A stretch of DNA of 64,000 nt from Psoroptes ovis (GCA_002943765.1 PQWQ01000002.1:3348001-3412000), one strand, 5' to 3'; positions 13,122 through 23,674 are shown, numbered from the stretch's first letter. Translations and numbers: made by a program. Notes: a model not told the origin generated them from the letters alone.

Positions 13122-13988
13122 TCATTCCTCGATAATATCAAATCTTTTTTTAAAATTACCGATCGTCAAATAGGCACCGGTTTTATCTTCACCTTCAGAA
13201 TTGATAGCTACGCAAATGTAATTGCCCGAATCTTCTCTTTGTGCATCCATAATTTGTAGCCAACTAATGACAGCATACTCAGTGCTTTGATTTGCGCGAA
13301 TTTCATAATGTGTCTCTTCCAACGATATAGGTATTTCAACATCATCCCGTTCAACTCGCCATTCAATTGAAGGTAATGGCCATCCAGTTGCTTCACAAGA
13401 AAAACTTACTGAGCCACCTGTATTATTAGTTGTGTCTTCTGGCGGTGAAATAATTTGTGGTTCTATTTAAAAATAGCAATGAAAACAATTAAATTTGCGA
13501 AATGAATTACAATTATCAATGATAATACTTGATTTACATGGCTGATTATCGATTTCAAACAATTTGTTTCGATTTCTATATCGTGCTTCAGTAAATTGAC
13601 ATTGATTCTCATATGTTATTCCATCACTGCCACAAATTGGTTCATTCAATGTACAATAACAGATAGCCTCCGGTTTATCTGTCGATTCAAGATCGGTTCG
13701 AAGACGGCATTCTAGATCTTCCCCACACTTTGGATATTTAACATAATCTTCAGGTAATTGATCTTTAAATTTTTCTTCATAGCATCTTTCACCTTCTCTT
13801 TGTGCACAACCATAACAACAATCACAATGATCTTTCACTAATCCAGCTAAACATTCATTATCTGGTACTGGACAATTATTTTGATCACATTCATCTTCAC
13901 ATGCATCATTCGTATTGTTTTTCAATTCGATTGCAATCGTGAATGATGCATAGATTGTTAAAGATAATAGAAAAATTAATTTATTCAT
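13122..13988 (-). CDS. Secreted IGFBP-Kazal-Ig protein (IGFBPrP/KAZALD-like)
   Basis: Two exons, 13988-13529 and 13462-13122, separated by a 66-nt intron, encode about 266 residues. Residues 1-19 are a clear signal peptide. A cysteine-rich IGFBP N-terminal domain follows (about 30-95, with CDCCYGCAQREGERC), then a Kazal domain (about 110-152, with the PICGSDGITYENQC signature) and a C2-type immunoglobulin domain (about 158-255, with SFSCEA, IEWRV and DSGNYICVAIN). This order is typical of IGFBP7/IGFBPrP1 and KAZALD1 proteins and resembles arthropod insulin-binding secreted proteins. A role as an extracellular modulator of insulin-like peptides or the matrix is inferred from the family. A TATA-like sequence lies about 105 nt upstream of the ATG. 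The stop codon is only 89 bp from that of the convergent LSD1 gene, so the 3' UTRs probably overlap. Confidence 0.9.
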
Positions 13989-14091
13989 TATTATTCAAAA
14001 AAAAAAAACAATCATTAGATTTGATTGGTAGTTGAATGAAAAGAAAATTTGTTTCAAGAAATGAATAAGAAAACTTGTTAGCTTAACAAAA

Positions 14092-14099
14092 TTTTTATA
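14092..14099 (-). promoter_or_regulatory. Candidate TATA box for the IGFBP-Kazal-Ig gene
   Basis: The minus strand reads TATAAAAA here, roughly 105 nt upstream of the start codon at 13988. That leaves room for a transcription start about 25-30 nt downstream and a 5' UTR of about 75 nt. In such AT-rich DNA, TATA-like strings also occur by chance. Confidence 0.4.
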
Positions 14100-15158
14100 C
14101 AGAAAATTTTGATTATATTCACACACATGCATCAATTATAAATGATCAATGCTTGTTTGCATGTGATATAAATAACATTACATATGGCAAGAAACAAATA
14201 GAAGCATCCTAAATTTCAAATTTTATTTGCAAAATAAATGTAAACATTCTAAAGTTTTGATTGGGTGTGTTCAGGGTATTGATTAAACAGTTTTCTCTTT
14301 GTTTATCTTTTGGTCCATATCAAATCAAAACGAGTAACAACACTGACATTATGTTGTTCGGCATTAGCATTTTCTAAAAACCAAAAGAAATAATTCTGCA
14401 TATAATTTTTTAACCAGAAATCGGTATAAACAAAGAAAGTTGATTATGATTAAAAATGAAGGGAAAAATATTAAACATTTAAAATATCATTTTTCAATTC
14501 ATATCAATAATAATTATATATCAAATGATTGATTGCCAATAGATTGGAATTTTTAAGCTTTTTATCTGTTTAAATATTCATGAAAAATCAAAGTTTGCAA
14601 TAATAATTTCATTAAAAATTGCAATAAATCGATCCTGATTTTCGATATAATAATTATAAATTGATTGATTGAATTTGGCTGAAAAAAATCTACGAACTGA
14701 CTTTCATTTTTTTATCTTAATAAAAATTAATGATTGTTACTTTTTAATTCATTTTTCTTATTGACCAGATGACCAAAAAGGTCAATATTCTTAAGAAAAG
14801 AAATTAATGGCAATCAATGGAATGATCATGGGAATTTTCGATTTTGTTTACAACGATGGATGACGTAAAGAAAACTTGTTAATAATCAAATGATAATGTA
14901 CATAACAATGACTTATGAAAGTAAATGATAACAATGCGAAAAATGAGCTCAATAACATCTTAAAAGATCGATCCTCTTCGAATAATTACAAGTTTGTTTA
15001 AAAGTAACGTTTTTGTTAACACCTTAGCCGACTGGTACTTTTTGTTTGTTTGTTTGTCCAAAGTGAATTTCAATTTCATTAATCAATACTTGATTTGTAT
15101 TGATGAATGAATATGTAACGATAATGTTTACGTCAATGATTGAAAAAATTTCGATTGG

Positions 15159-15166
15159 TATATAAA
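15159..15166 (+). promoter_or_regulatory. Candidate TATA box for the small secreted protein gene
   Basis: TATATAAA lies 48 nt before the first in-frame ATG (15214) and 81 nt before the second (15247). A start site about 25-30 nt downstream would give a short leader that includes both ATGs and no other upstream ATG. Confidence 0.4.
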
Positions 15167-15213
15167 TGATTGAGAAATGGATAACTGCATTTTATTTGAT
15201 TCTAATAATAAAG

Positions 15214-15788
15214 ATGAAGATCGATTTGAATTTACTTTTTAAAAAAATGAAGCCTGAAACATTTTACCAGGTAATCTTTTGTATGAATGTTTACAATGTT
15301 AAATTTATTAATTTTCATTCATTTTCTAGATCTTATTATGTCTGATCTGTTCATGTACATTGATCGATGCATGGCCTATTATGCGTTCACAAAAATTGGA
15401 GAAAGTGGCAAGAAAAATTCATCCAAAAATGAATGAGATTTATAATTATAATCATGACGAAAATAATTATCGAAATAATGATTATGAAAATAGAAATTAT
15501 CAAACGAATCTCGATGATTTTAATGATGATAAAACTGAAAATAACTATGAACGAAATAAATTTATTGAGCGTGAATATGACATTATTGATGAATCAAGTG
15601 AAAACGAGAGTGAAGTGATAGATAATAATCATTATGTCGATGATAATAAAGATGAAAGTAATAATTATTCAGACACGATTTCTGATCAAAATTTGAAAGA
15701 TTGGTTCGAACCGGAAGCCGAATTGATTGATTCAAGTAAAGTTGCCAAAGATTTGAGGAATGTCCGATTAATGAGATTAAGTTATTAA
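15214..15788 (+). CDS. Small acidic Asn/Asp-rich secreted protein, unknown
   Basis: I do not recognise this protein. Exon 1 (15214-15270) joins exon 2 (15330-15788) across a 59-nt GT-AG intron, and the join reconstructs a signal peptide, MKPETFYQ + ILLCLICSCTLIDA, which is strong support for the model. Two in-frame ATGs are possible: 15214 gives 171 residues, 15247 gives 160 residues with a more standard signal peptide. The mature part has no cysteines. It begins with a basic stretch (RSQKLEKVARKIHPK), continues as a long Asn/Asp/Glu/Tyr-rich, probably disordered region, and ends in a less acidic tail, LRNVRLMRLSY. A TATA box lies upstream and AATAAA at 15881-15886. Candidate roles are a peptide precursor, matrix or mineral-binding protein; none is shown. 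It is convergent with the 7TM gene 121 bp away. Confidence 0.62.
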
Positions 15789-15850
15789 TGCAATGATCGA
15801 TGATATGTAAAAAAAATTTTATTCTTTTCCATTATTTTTTTCATTTCGTT

Positions 15851-15886
15851 TTTATTTTGATAAATTTTGTAAATTTGTAAAATAAA
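15851..15886. terminator. Overlapping convergent poly(A) signals
   Basis: AATAAA occurs on the plus strand at 15881-15886, 93 nt past the stop of the small secreted protein gene. On the minus strand AATAAA occurs at 15851-15856, about 54 nt past the stop of the 7TM gene. If both are used, the two transcripts overlap tail to tail over this segment. Confidence 0.45.
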
Positions 15887-15909
15887 ATAAAATCAATCTA
15901 CATAAACCA

Positions 15910-16956
15910 TCATTTTATTCTTAATGATTGATGATTATTCGAAAAATTGTTATCGATGATCGATGATGTTGTTCGAGATGAAAATAGCCCGAAATTTGTT
16001 GAAAATGGTAAAAATATCGCAATAAATAACATAATAAAGTGTTGTCCAAGATCTAATGTTAATGAACGAATTTCTGGCTCATATGCCAAATTATAAACAT
16101 CAAATTGTCTTCCATGTTGAATTAATGTTGATAATGTTAATATTGGACGAAATAATAATAGCCAAATAAAATTACAATAAAAACAAATGAATATGATAGG
16201 ATCAAATCTACAATCGCAATTAACATTAATCAAATGATTGGTTAATGTTTTTGAAAAACGTTTGGCACCAATACAAATAATATATAACGATGTTAATGGT
16301 ACAATTATAGTTACATAATGCCATGACATTTGTCTTACTGCCCATGAATCTAAATTATCAATACAAAATAAAATACCATTCGAATTTTGATCTGTTATCA
16401 TTGAATTATTTGATAATGATCGTTTATCGAAAAAATAATATCCAAATTGATTAATTGAAGTTAATTTTGTCAATAATAGATAAATTGTTTGTGGTAATAT
16501 CCATATTGAAAATATAAATAAACATATTAAATTAGCACGTTTTGTCAGGAATGTTTCATATATTTTTTGAAAACAAAATAATACAAATAATATTGTTGAG
16601 ATCAATAATGGTACTGTTTGTTGTATGGTACAATGCCATTCAATATCGATGATTGGCCATGTTGTTTCATAGAAAAATGATGAAAATAAATATGGTATCC
16701 ATATCGATATGAAAATATTGACTAGTGTTGAACTGAAAATAAAATTTGCTGTATGTACACATGAATGTTTATTATTAAATTGTTGTCGGTGTTGTTGATG
16801 GCCATTATTACGTACAAACAATTGATTGAATAATGTGAAAAAATTCAATATGAAAATTATCGATATGAAACAAACACGAAAAAATGGGCCCAAGTTCTGT
16901 GAGGTCATCATTTCATAATAATGATAGTAAATGAAAATAACATTCTTACAAGACAA
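15910..16956 (-). CDS. Orphan seven-transmembrane GPCR-like protein, intronless
   Basis: One uninterrupted ORF of 348 residues, long for such AT-rich DNA. By eye there are seven hydrophobic segments near residues 24-48, 67-94, 108-130, 142-164, 211-230, 252-278 and 302-325. The second loop set shows class A GPCR-like landmarks: Cys109 in WHC at the start of segment 3 and Cys198 in LFCID before segment 5 could form the usual disulphide, and segment 5 carries a proline. However, the DRY motif after segment 3 and the NPxxY motif in segment 7 are missing; QKIYETFLTKR and LFIAIFLPFSTNFG stand in those places. The start could instead be Met16 or Met17, which trims a Tyr-rich leader. It is therefore a divergent rhodopsin-like receptor or another 7TM family; I do not recognise a ligand class. 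Confidence 0.62.
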   Translation of the reverse strand: MSCKNVIFIYYHYYEMMTSQNLGPFFRVCFISIIFILNFFTLFNQLFVRNNGHQQHRQQFNNKHSCVHTANFIFSSTLVNIFISIWIPYLFSSFFYETTWPIIDIEWHCTIQQTVPLLISTILFVLFCFQKIYETFLTKRANLICLFIFSIWILPQTIYLLLTKLTSINQFGYYFFDKRSLSNNSMITDQNSNGILFCIDNLDSWAVRQMSWHYVTIIVPLTSLYIICIGAKRFSKTLTNHLINVNCDCRFDPIIFICFYCNFIWLLLFRPILTLSTLIQHGRQFDVYNLAYEPEIRSLTLDLGQHFIMLFIAIFLPFSTNFGLFSSRTTSSIIDNNFSNNHQSLRIK

Positions 16957-17636
16957 AAATTTTAACAGTAAAATTTTGAAAAGTTTGAATGTGGTTACAC
17001 GATTGTAAACAAATCTTCATTAAATTCATTTTATTCATTCGTCCATTTCTTCTTTCTTCTTTTTAGTGAAGTATATCATATCATTAAATGGCTGAAAGAG
17101 AAACAGAAACAGCTATGAAGAAACAAAGAGACCTGTTTCAAATGAAAGAAATGTCGAAAAAAATTGTTTATCGATTTTGATTATTACCATATAATATTAT
17201 CGAGACAAATGACGGTGGTTGATCATAAATAGGTCAAATTTTCATTTTCATTCAACTTCATATTGAAACGAATGATTTGCAACGGTGATTCGTTCGGTTT
17301 CTTGTCAGCTTCTATTTATAGAATTATCAATAGGAAAAAAAATCCTAAGTATTTCAGTATAAAGTAATTTATTTCGACAAACGAACAATAATCTTTATCA
17401 CTTTGAAGATTTTAATGTATTATTCAATCTTTTTTTGTTCATAATTTATTTATATAAAAATAAATTTTCTTCAAATATAAAATTGAATTATTACAATTTT
17501 TTGCTTATTTTTGGAATGAAATTTGCACAGATATCGAGAAAAGTAATTGTATTTATAAGATAAAATCTTGTATCACAGAAAAATATTTCGAATTGAATTA
17601 TTGAAAGCATAAATTTCTTCCAAAAAAAAGGAAAAA
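16957..17636. other. Intergenic region, 7TM gene to GALNT gene
   Basis: No supported gene. It should contain the promoter of the 7TM gene and the 3' UTR of the GalNAc-transferase gene; AATAAA on the minus strand at 17445-17450 is a candidate poly(A) signal for the latter. A 30-codon plus-strand ORF at 17088-17180 follows a polypyrimidine-AG string but has no partner exon that I could find. Confidence 0.55.
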
Positions 17637-19603
17637 TTATAAATCAATATCGACATATTTTTGAAACCACCAAATTTGATATAAATCATCTGCATTACAT
17701 TCGACAACACGTAAATTATCAGAACTTTTTAAACCTTCTGCTGTTAGGCAAAGATTAAAATGTTCATTTCGTATTTGTCCTCCTTTAGTATGCGTCCATG
17801 TTTGCATTTTTTGCAAGATAGCATGTTTACGTTTTTTAGTAAAATTTTTTCCTGGACATTTAGTTAATAAAACACGATGTGTTGCATATTCATCGATGGT
17901 TAAACAACCTTCTTCTCGTCTTATTTGACCATTTTTCATATAGCTAAACATTTGATTGGTCCATTCATCTAATGGTACATCCATACATTCATAAACACCT
18001 ATTCAAAGAATTTGGATGAAAATTAAAATTTTTGAAAATGGTAGATTAAACAATTACCAATTTGATGTTTCTTTTCCTCAGCTTTATTCAAATTATCTAA
18101 GCATAAATTACTGATTGGGTTACGGACAGTACCGTAAGCGAAGACATCTTGATCATAAATATATTTTTTCTCAGTATAAACATTTTCTAAATACCACCGA
18201 AATGATTTGCAATTTAATCTTTTTCGTAATTCCATTCTCGATGATACATCGACTTGATCGGCTTTAACTTTGAGATCTTTACGATGCACAAAAAAATATC
18301 GTACATATTCATCCATCCAAACAAGTGCCGTACGTAATGTATTCATTCCGTGTGTATCTTTACCAAGAAATGAATATGGATGATAATCTCTAAATATGTG
18401 ACCGACATGACTACAAGGATGAATGTAAAGCTTTCCACCACACTGCCAAAGGCGAAATGATAATTCTAAATTTTCACCACCCCATATTTCCATCTGTTCG
18501 TCATATGCACCGATTTCAAAAAAATATTCCCTATTTATGGCAAATAATCCACCAGCCATTGTGGGTGTTTTAACAATTTTAGTTGGATTATGTTTCAATT
18601 CTTTTTCATCAGTATCGATCCATATAAAATGGCCAGACCATATGAATCCACCGACTTGGAAATAATAACGATTTCCAGTGATGTATTCGAGATCTTGGTC
18701 AGAAATAATATCGATCACAGGGCAAACGACATTGGTTCGATCATCTTTGATCGCTTTCATTAATGGTTCTAACCAGCCTTCGGTCGCTTCACAATGTGAA
18801 TCTAAAAAAAGTAGAACATCTCCTTTGGCTTTTCGTGCTCCTAAAAAGTGATTGTTTTATTTAATCATCTAATTAGTAAATGATAGTTGAAAAGAAAAAT
18901 TAGCAATCTTACCGACAAGTCGAGCACGAATCAAACCTTGACGTTCTGGTAACCGGATTAGTGTTACTAATGTTCCAAAATAATGTTCAACATACTCTCT
19001 TAATGGCTCAGATAATTCAAATTTATCACTGAAATCATCAACTAATATGATTTCTTTCAGTAAAATTTTCGGTGTTCTATTCACAACAGACCAAATAGTG
19101 CGAATCAATGCAGACCAAATTTCATTTGTAAAGATTATTATTACAGATACATTTCCTAAATCGTCAAGATTATATTGAATATCAGCACATTCATAAGGTC
19201 TTGGATCTGGTAAAGATCTATTTGGACTTTTGATTGATAAATTATTGATATTTAGATCAAATCATTAATTCAGCATTTTTAGCAAAAAATACCTGAGGCG
19301 ATCACTAATATAAACATTGAAGGCAGCTGATGAAAATGTTTTGGCAGACAATTTTTTTTCATTATCATTTAATAATACTGAATGTCCACTCTGTCCCCAT
19401 GAAGGAATGACTGGATTCAATTTTCGAAATAAATTTTCATATTTTAATCTTTTATAAGCCAATTCTGATGAATGCGGTGAAGTTATGTAAAATTTTTTCC
19501 AAATAACAAAATAAAATATAATTATCGCAATTGTTATAATACGACAAAGATATAATTTATTCTTATGCATTCGAGCGAGAATATATCGCCAAATTTGAAA
19601 CAT
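17637..19603 (-). CDS. Polypeptide N-acetylgalactosaminyltransferase (GALNT/PGANT)
   Basis: Four coding exons, 19603-19293, 19226-18913, 18840-18058 and 17998-17637, give 589 residues, normal for the family. It is a type II Golgi protein: short cytosolic tail, one membrane anchor (about 17-36) and a lumenal GT27 catalytic domain. The metal-binding DxH is in FLDSHCE (about 222-226). The Gal/GalNAc-T motif is intact, with YDEQMEIWGGENLELSFRLW near 320-340 followed by GHIFRDYHPY. The C-terminal region (about 455-589) is a ricin-type lectin domain with paired cysteines and NLCLT. The enzyme transfers GalNAc from UDP-GalNAc to Ser/Thr, starting mucin-type O-glycosylation. Family knowledge says FHNE is usual before the first helix; here it reads FTNE. 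I cannot assign a specific isoform. The start codon faces MED27, 265 bp away. Confidence 0.95.
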
Positions 19604-19868
19604 TTTCTTCTCTTAGTGTGCAACATCACCAATTCAAAGTTGTGAATGATTCAATCGCAAATCTTAAAACTTTACTTGAACAGGTAAATATGGATATCTA
19701 CATAAAGAAATTCACACGTGTAAAAGAATAAGATTTTATTAGGCCAACATTTGTTTGCGCCATCTTTCTTCGTACTTTCTCACATTAATGAGCTGCAATC
19801 AGCTGATGTTTTTGACAAGTGAAATGTGAATTTAGTTCTTATTGATTCCAACAATAATCGAGATAATA
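19604..19868. promoter_or_regulatory. Divergent GALNT / MED27 promoter region
   Basis: Start codons of the two divergent genes are separated by 265 bp, so this short stretch probably carries both promoters. No clear TATA box is visible. It contains a locally less AT-rich core around 19740-19810, ending in AGCTGCAATCAGCTGAT, with two CAGCTG-like E-box elements. Function is inferred from position. Confidence 0.55.
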
Positions 19869-20916
19869 ATGGAAATAATCAATACAATCAATTCTGCTAT
19901 CAAAGCAGTCAATTTGGTTCGGTCAGCCACACTTGATACATTGAAATTTATGGCCAACACATATCAATCATCGCGTGAAGTTGAACATGAAATGGATACC
20001 GATAAGAATTGCAATTACATGGGTGAATTATCGTCACTGTCGAATGTATTAGAAACAAGAGTGCGTGAATTAGAAACAGCTTGCACGTTAATTTATCCAA
20101 CATTGAGTTCATTGACAAATTTGTCCAATTCAGTTATCATTGCACAAGATCCAAATTATGAAAAAACTAATCTGTATCCAGATATGATCATGTCCTATCG
20201 TTGGTTAAGTAATACACAAGAATATTCAACATTAGCAGCACAAGCACTGCAAACAAAATTTGGTAAAAGAAATTCACGCTACAGGCAACGAACACCAAAT
20301 CGTGCTAATCATAATCATAATTTTAGCATAAATGCAATCGATACATTCATTGCACAATTACAGCGTCAACATGATAATATTGAAGTTATGCGTCCATTTG
20401 GTGTATTCACTGTTCTTAAATTTACTCTCGATCGGACATTAAAAGCTGTTATTGTATTACGTGGTTTAGTTATTGAATGGGTATTGGTTAAAAGTTATGA
20501 AGAAGATTTCGATAAATTGACAAAAAATCATTTAACAAAATTATCGGAAAGAAATCCTTATGCTACTAATTTTTTAGATTTGATACAAGATGATACTATT
20601 GATATTTGGAAACCATCAAGATACAAAGTATTTCGTACGATCACCGATCATAGTAATGCAGCTATTTTAAATTATTATATACCATTTCAAATGGAAAATG
20701 CTATCAGATATTTTATTGTAAGTTTGATATCTTTTTATAACTTGTTCACAGTAACAATCTAATTTTTCTCATAATCAATAGATCTGGTTAAGAAGTTATT
20801 CAACTTTATTTTCAGCTGCTTGTCGTAAATGTAATACTCGGTTATTGAACGATATGCCGCCAACATGGCGTGATTTTCGTACCAATGAACCATATCATTT
20901 TGAATGCAGACCATAA
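19869..20916 (+). CDS. MED27: Mediator complex subunit 27 (MED27)
   Basis: Exon 1 (19869-20717) and exon 2 (20782-20916), split by a 64-nt intron, encode 327 residues; human MED27, from memory, is 311. The start is the ATG of MEIINTINSAIKAV, since upstream codons in this frame offer only TTG. The N-terminal half is a helical segment typical of the family. The C-terminal half is strongly conserved: DIWKPSRYKVFRTITDH, then across the splice RYFI-IWLRSY, CRKC, and MPPTWRDFR with a final ECRP that matches the cysteine-rich, probably zinc-binding C-terminus. MED27 belongs to the upper tail/head junction of Mediator and links transcription factors to RNA polymerase II in the nucleus. AATAAA at 21105-21110 is a likely poly(A) signal. 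Confidence 0.94.
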
Positions 20917-21104
20917 TTTTTACTGATTTATTTTTTAATTATTTTTTCAAAACTTAAGCGAACAAATTTTTTGAGAAAAGTAGATGGCTGTACTATACCC
21001 AAATGTGAATCATTCACTAATCCATTTATATTTGATCATAATCAAATATGATTGAATTCTGTATTCTATTAACAATATGAATATTTGAAACATATTGAAA
21101 ATAG

Positions 21105-21110
21105 AATAAA
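21105..21110 (+). terminator. Candidate MED27 poly(A) signal
   Basis: AATAAA lies about 190 nt downstream of the MED27 stop codon on the same strand. It is the first clear canonical hexamer after the gene. Confidence 0.45.
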
Positions 21111-21346
21111 ATATTGTTTTATATTATTATTATTATTATTGGTGTTTTATTGTTTGATTGAATGCGAAAAAATAGCAATTTTTCGCATTGTATATTGATT
21201 AAATTGGATTTATTAAGTTTTCATTTATCTTTGGCTATTGTTCTTGTTGATATGAATAGTGGTGATATCGAAATGGTTAAATTTTTTTTGATGAAATGAA
21301 CAATTCAAATAATTTTTATCAGTGATCGCGTGAGTCATTGATTATA

Positions 21347-21604
21347 ATGAATGTTTTGAAAAGACTATACGCACTCTGTATATTATTCAGCTCGTTGCTA
21401 TTGATGATTATGAATCCGGCATACAATAGATATTTCAATGATGAAAAAAACGGTATTCATTATGAATTCAATCGAAGCACCTGTGCCCAATTTGTCCGAA
21501 AAATTTTCATTTTATTTTTAAATGTTTCATTGTTGTTGTATTTGCCAATTCGGTTATCCCCATCAACAAATAACTACCATGTGGCTAGAGTTCATTTTGT
21601 TTAG
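21347..21604 (+). CDS. Doubtful small ORF with signal-like N-terminus
   Basis: An 85-residue ORF starts MNVLKRLYALCILFSSLLLM, which looks like a signal peptide or membrane anchor, has a polar middle with one cysteine (NRSTCAQF) and a second hydrophobic stretch (ILFLNVSLLLYLPI). Base composition is slightly richer in GC than the surroundings. A possible acceptor, TTTTATCAG, lies about 20 nt upstream, so it could also be part of a longer transcript. I know no family for it, and chance remains a good explanation; expression or conservation would be needed to accept it. Confidence 0.22.
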   Translation: MNVLKRLYALCILFSSLLLMIMNPAYNRYFNDEKNGIHYEFNRSTCAQFVRKIFILFLNVSLLLYLPIRLSPSTNNYHVARVHFV

Positions 21605-23646
21605 TGTATGTAAAATTCTGCGCTGGTTAGCAGATTGATCAATTTTTATTTGGTTCATTTTTTTCGTCATCTATTCATTGAACCTGAACCAGCCACAATG
21701 ATAATCAATCCAATATAAAAACCAAATGTCATATGAAAGAATCATATGGTTGATTCCATCATCATCAGCATCAGCATCATCGACTAACACCATTGATAAA
21801 AACAATCGGACATGACTCTAATTTTGAAAATTGAAATTGTATTAAATCGAATAAAATATTACAAAACGAACATACGTTTGGATGTTTATCAGGAAAAAAA
21901 TTTTTTTTAATTCACTAAATAAAATGATTGGAACAAGTGAACTTTAGCCTCAAAAATACAGTATGATGAATATAACAATCAACCAGCCAGCTATTCATCC
22001 ATTAAAATAGTTATAATACGTATTCAATTGTATATACAATGACAATAGGTGACTTGTTTTTTTTTTCATTTCAAGCTAATTAAAAATGATGGCTATTCTC
22101 TCTCTCTATTCAATATATAAATGTTTATGACAAAAATTCTGTATCACACATATGCTGCTTGAAAATAAAAAAACATTGTCATTGTCATAATATTGACTCA
22201 TTCAAGTGTATAAATAGTGATCATGTAATTGTCCAATTGCTTTATTAGACCAAAATATAAAAGGAAACAAATAAAAGAGAAAATTTACCATTTTATAATG
22301 ATTTTATTTCCATATATCTATTCAATTCAGTTACATTGTTGTTGCCTACTCGAAAAAGTGGTGTTTGTTTCAACATCATCATCATCATCATCATCTACAT
22401 CATCAATAACAACAACCTAACAAAATTGGTCGGTCTTCAAATTCAATGCACGTGCAAGGTTTTTTTGGATGAAGAATGGCAAAAAAAGGAAACATAGCAT
22501 ATAATATGCACGTACTAAATTTATATAAAAATATCGGTATAGCTCTATTATTATTATTATTATCATCATCATTGTTGTATCTCCTCTCTAACACATTTGT
22601 TTGCCTATTATTGTCGCATTAATAATAGATTTGAATTATTTTATTTTATTTTTACTTTATTTGGATCACTAGTATTTATTTTTTCATGTAAAACAGATGA
22701 ACAGATGGTTGACAGTATATATGAATTAATGGCTAATCGAAAGTAGTAAAAGAAACAATACAATAAACCATCCATCAAACCGATATAAATATTATGAAAC
22801 CAAAAGAGAATAATAATAATGGTTACATCTTTTTATTTATTTGTATTTGTATTTATTTTTCAAGTGATTTGAATTGGTGACAAAATTATCATCATATACT
22901 ACTAGTAATAATGATAATGGTAATAATAATGCAAATCTAATTCAAAATAAATCATATGACCATAATAATGATAATTATTGTAATCTCAATATGTTTGCCC
23001 AAAAAATATAAAGAGTAATGATATTGATACAAGTTAATCAATTCGTTTTGTTATTGAAAAATGTGATTCAATGAACAAAAGAAAAATTGAGTTATTTTCA
23101 TGCGTACAATTTCACGTGCAAATCAAATTAAGCGCATATATAATCGATTAGTGAAATAATCAGTATCTGTTTTTTTATTCAAATATGAATTTTATTATCA
23201 AATAATCTTTGAATTTTTTTTAAATTCTTCAAATATTTGGATGTTATGAGAATTGAAAACAATAGTTTATGAATTTTTTCGTTTTCTTCATGAATAAAAT
23301 AATATAAATTAAGGGGAATTGTTTTTCTTAGAAGCGGGTGATTATTCGTTTTTTTATTATTTCGTAAATTATAATGCTCAAATCAAATGATATTGGATGG
23401 TGAATTATTGTCATAATGAAAAACAATGAAATAAATTAAAAATTTTCCATGATAATTGGCACCGCTAAACAAATTGTTGGTCACAATAATCAATGTTTTG
23501 TTTTTTAATAGATAAAATCACAATCAATAATCGATTTGGCTTTGAATAATTAAATGAATTTAAATTTATGATTATAATTAATGTCAATGATGTTTTATAT
23601 GCGTGTATCGAATATATTTGAATTTATTTACATTAATGTAATGTGT

Positions 23647-23674
23647 CTTTTGTTATTTTTTGAAATAACAAAAG
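23647..23674 (-). other. Hairpin downstream of the COE stop codon
   Basis: A perfect inverted repeat with 12-bp arms and a 4-nt loop lies about 140 nt past the COE stop. On the minus strand the arms read CTTTTGTTATTT and AAATAACAAAAG around CAAA. It could form an RNA stem-loop if the 3' UTR extends this far. Confidence 0.6.

Larger units (their letters stand above)
13989..15213. other. Intergenic region between two divergent secreted-protein genes
   Basis: This AT-rich spacer holds no ORF I can support. It should contain the promoter of the minus-strand IGFBP-Kazal-Ig gene near its left end and that of the plus-strand small secreted protein near its right end; a TATA-like box is visible for each. 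The middle shows only simple AT-rich sequence. Confidence 0.6.
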
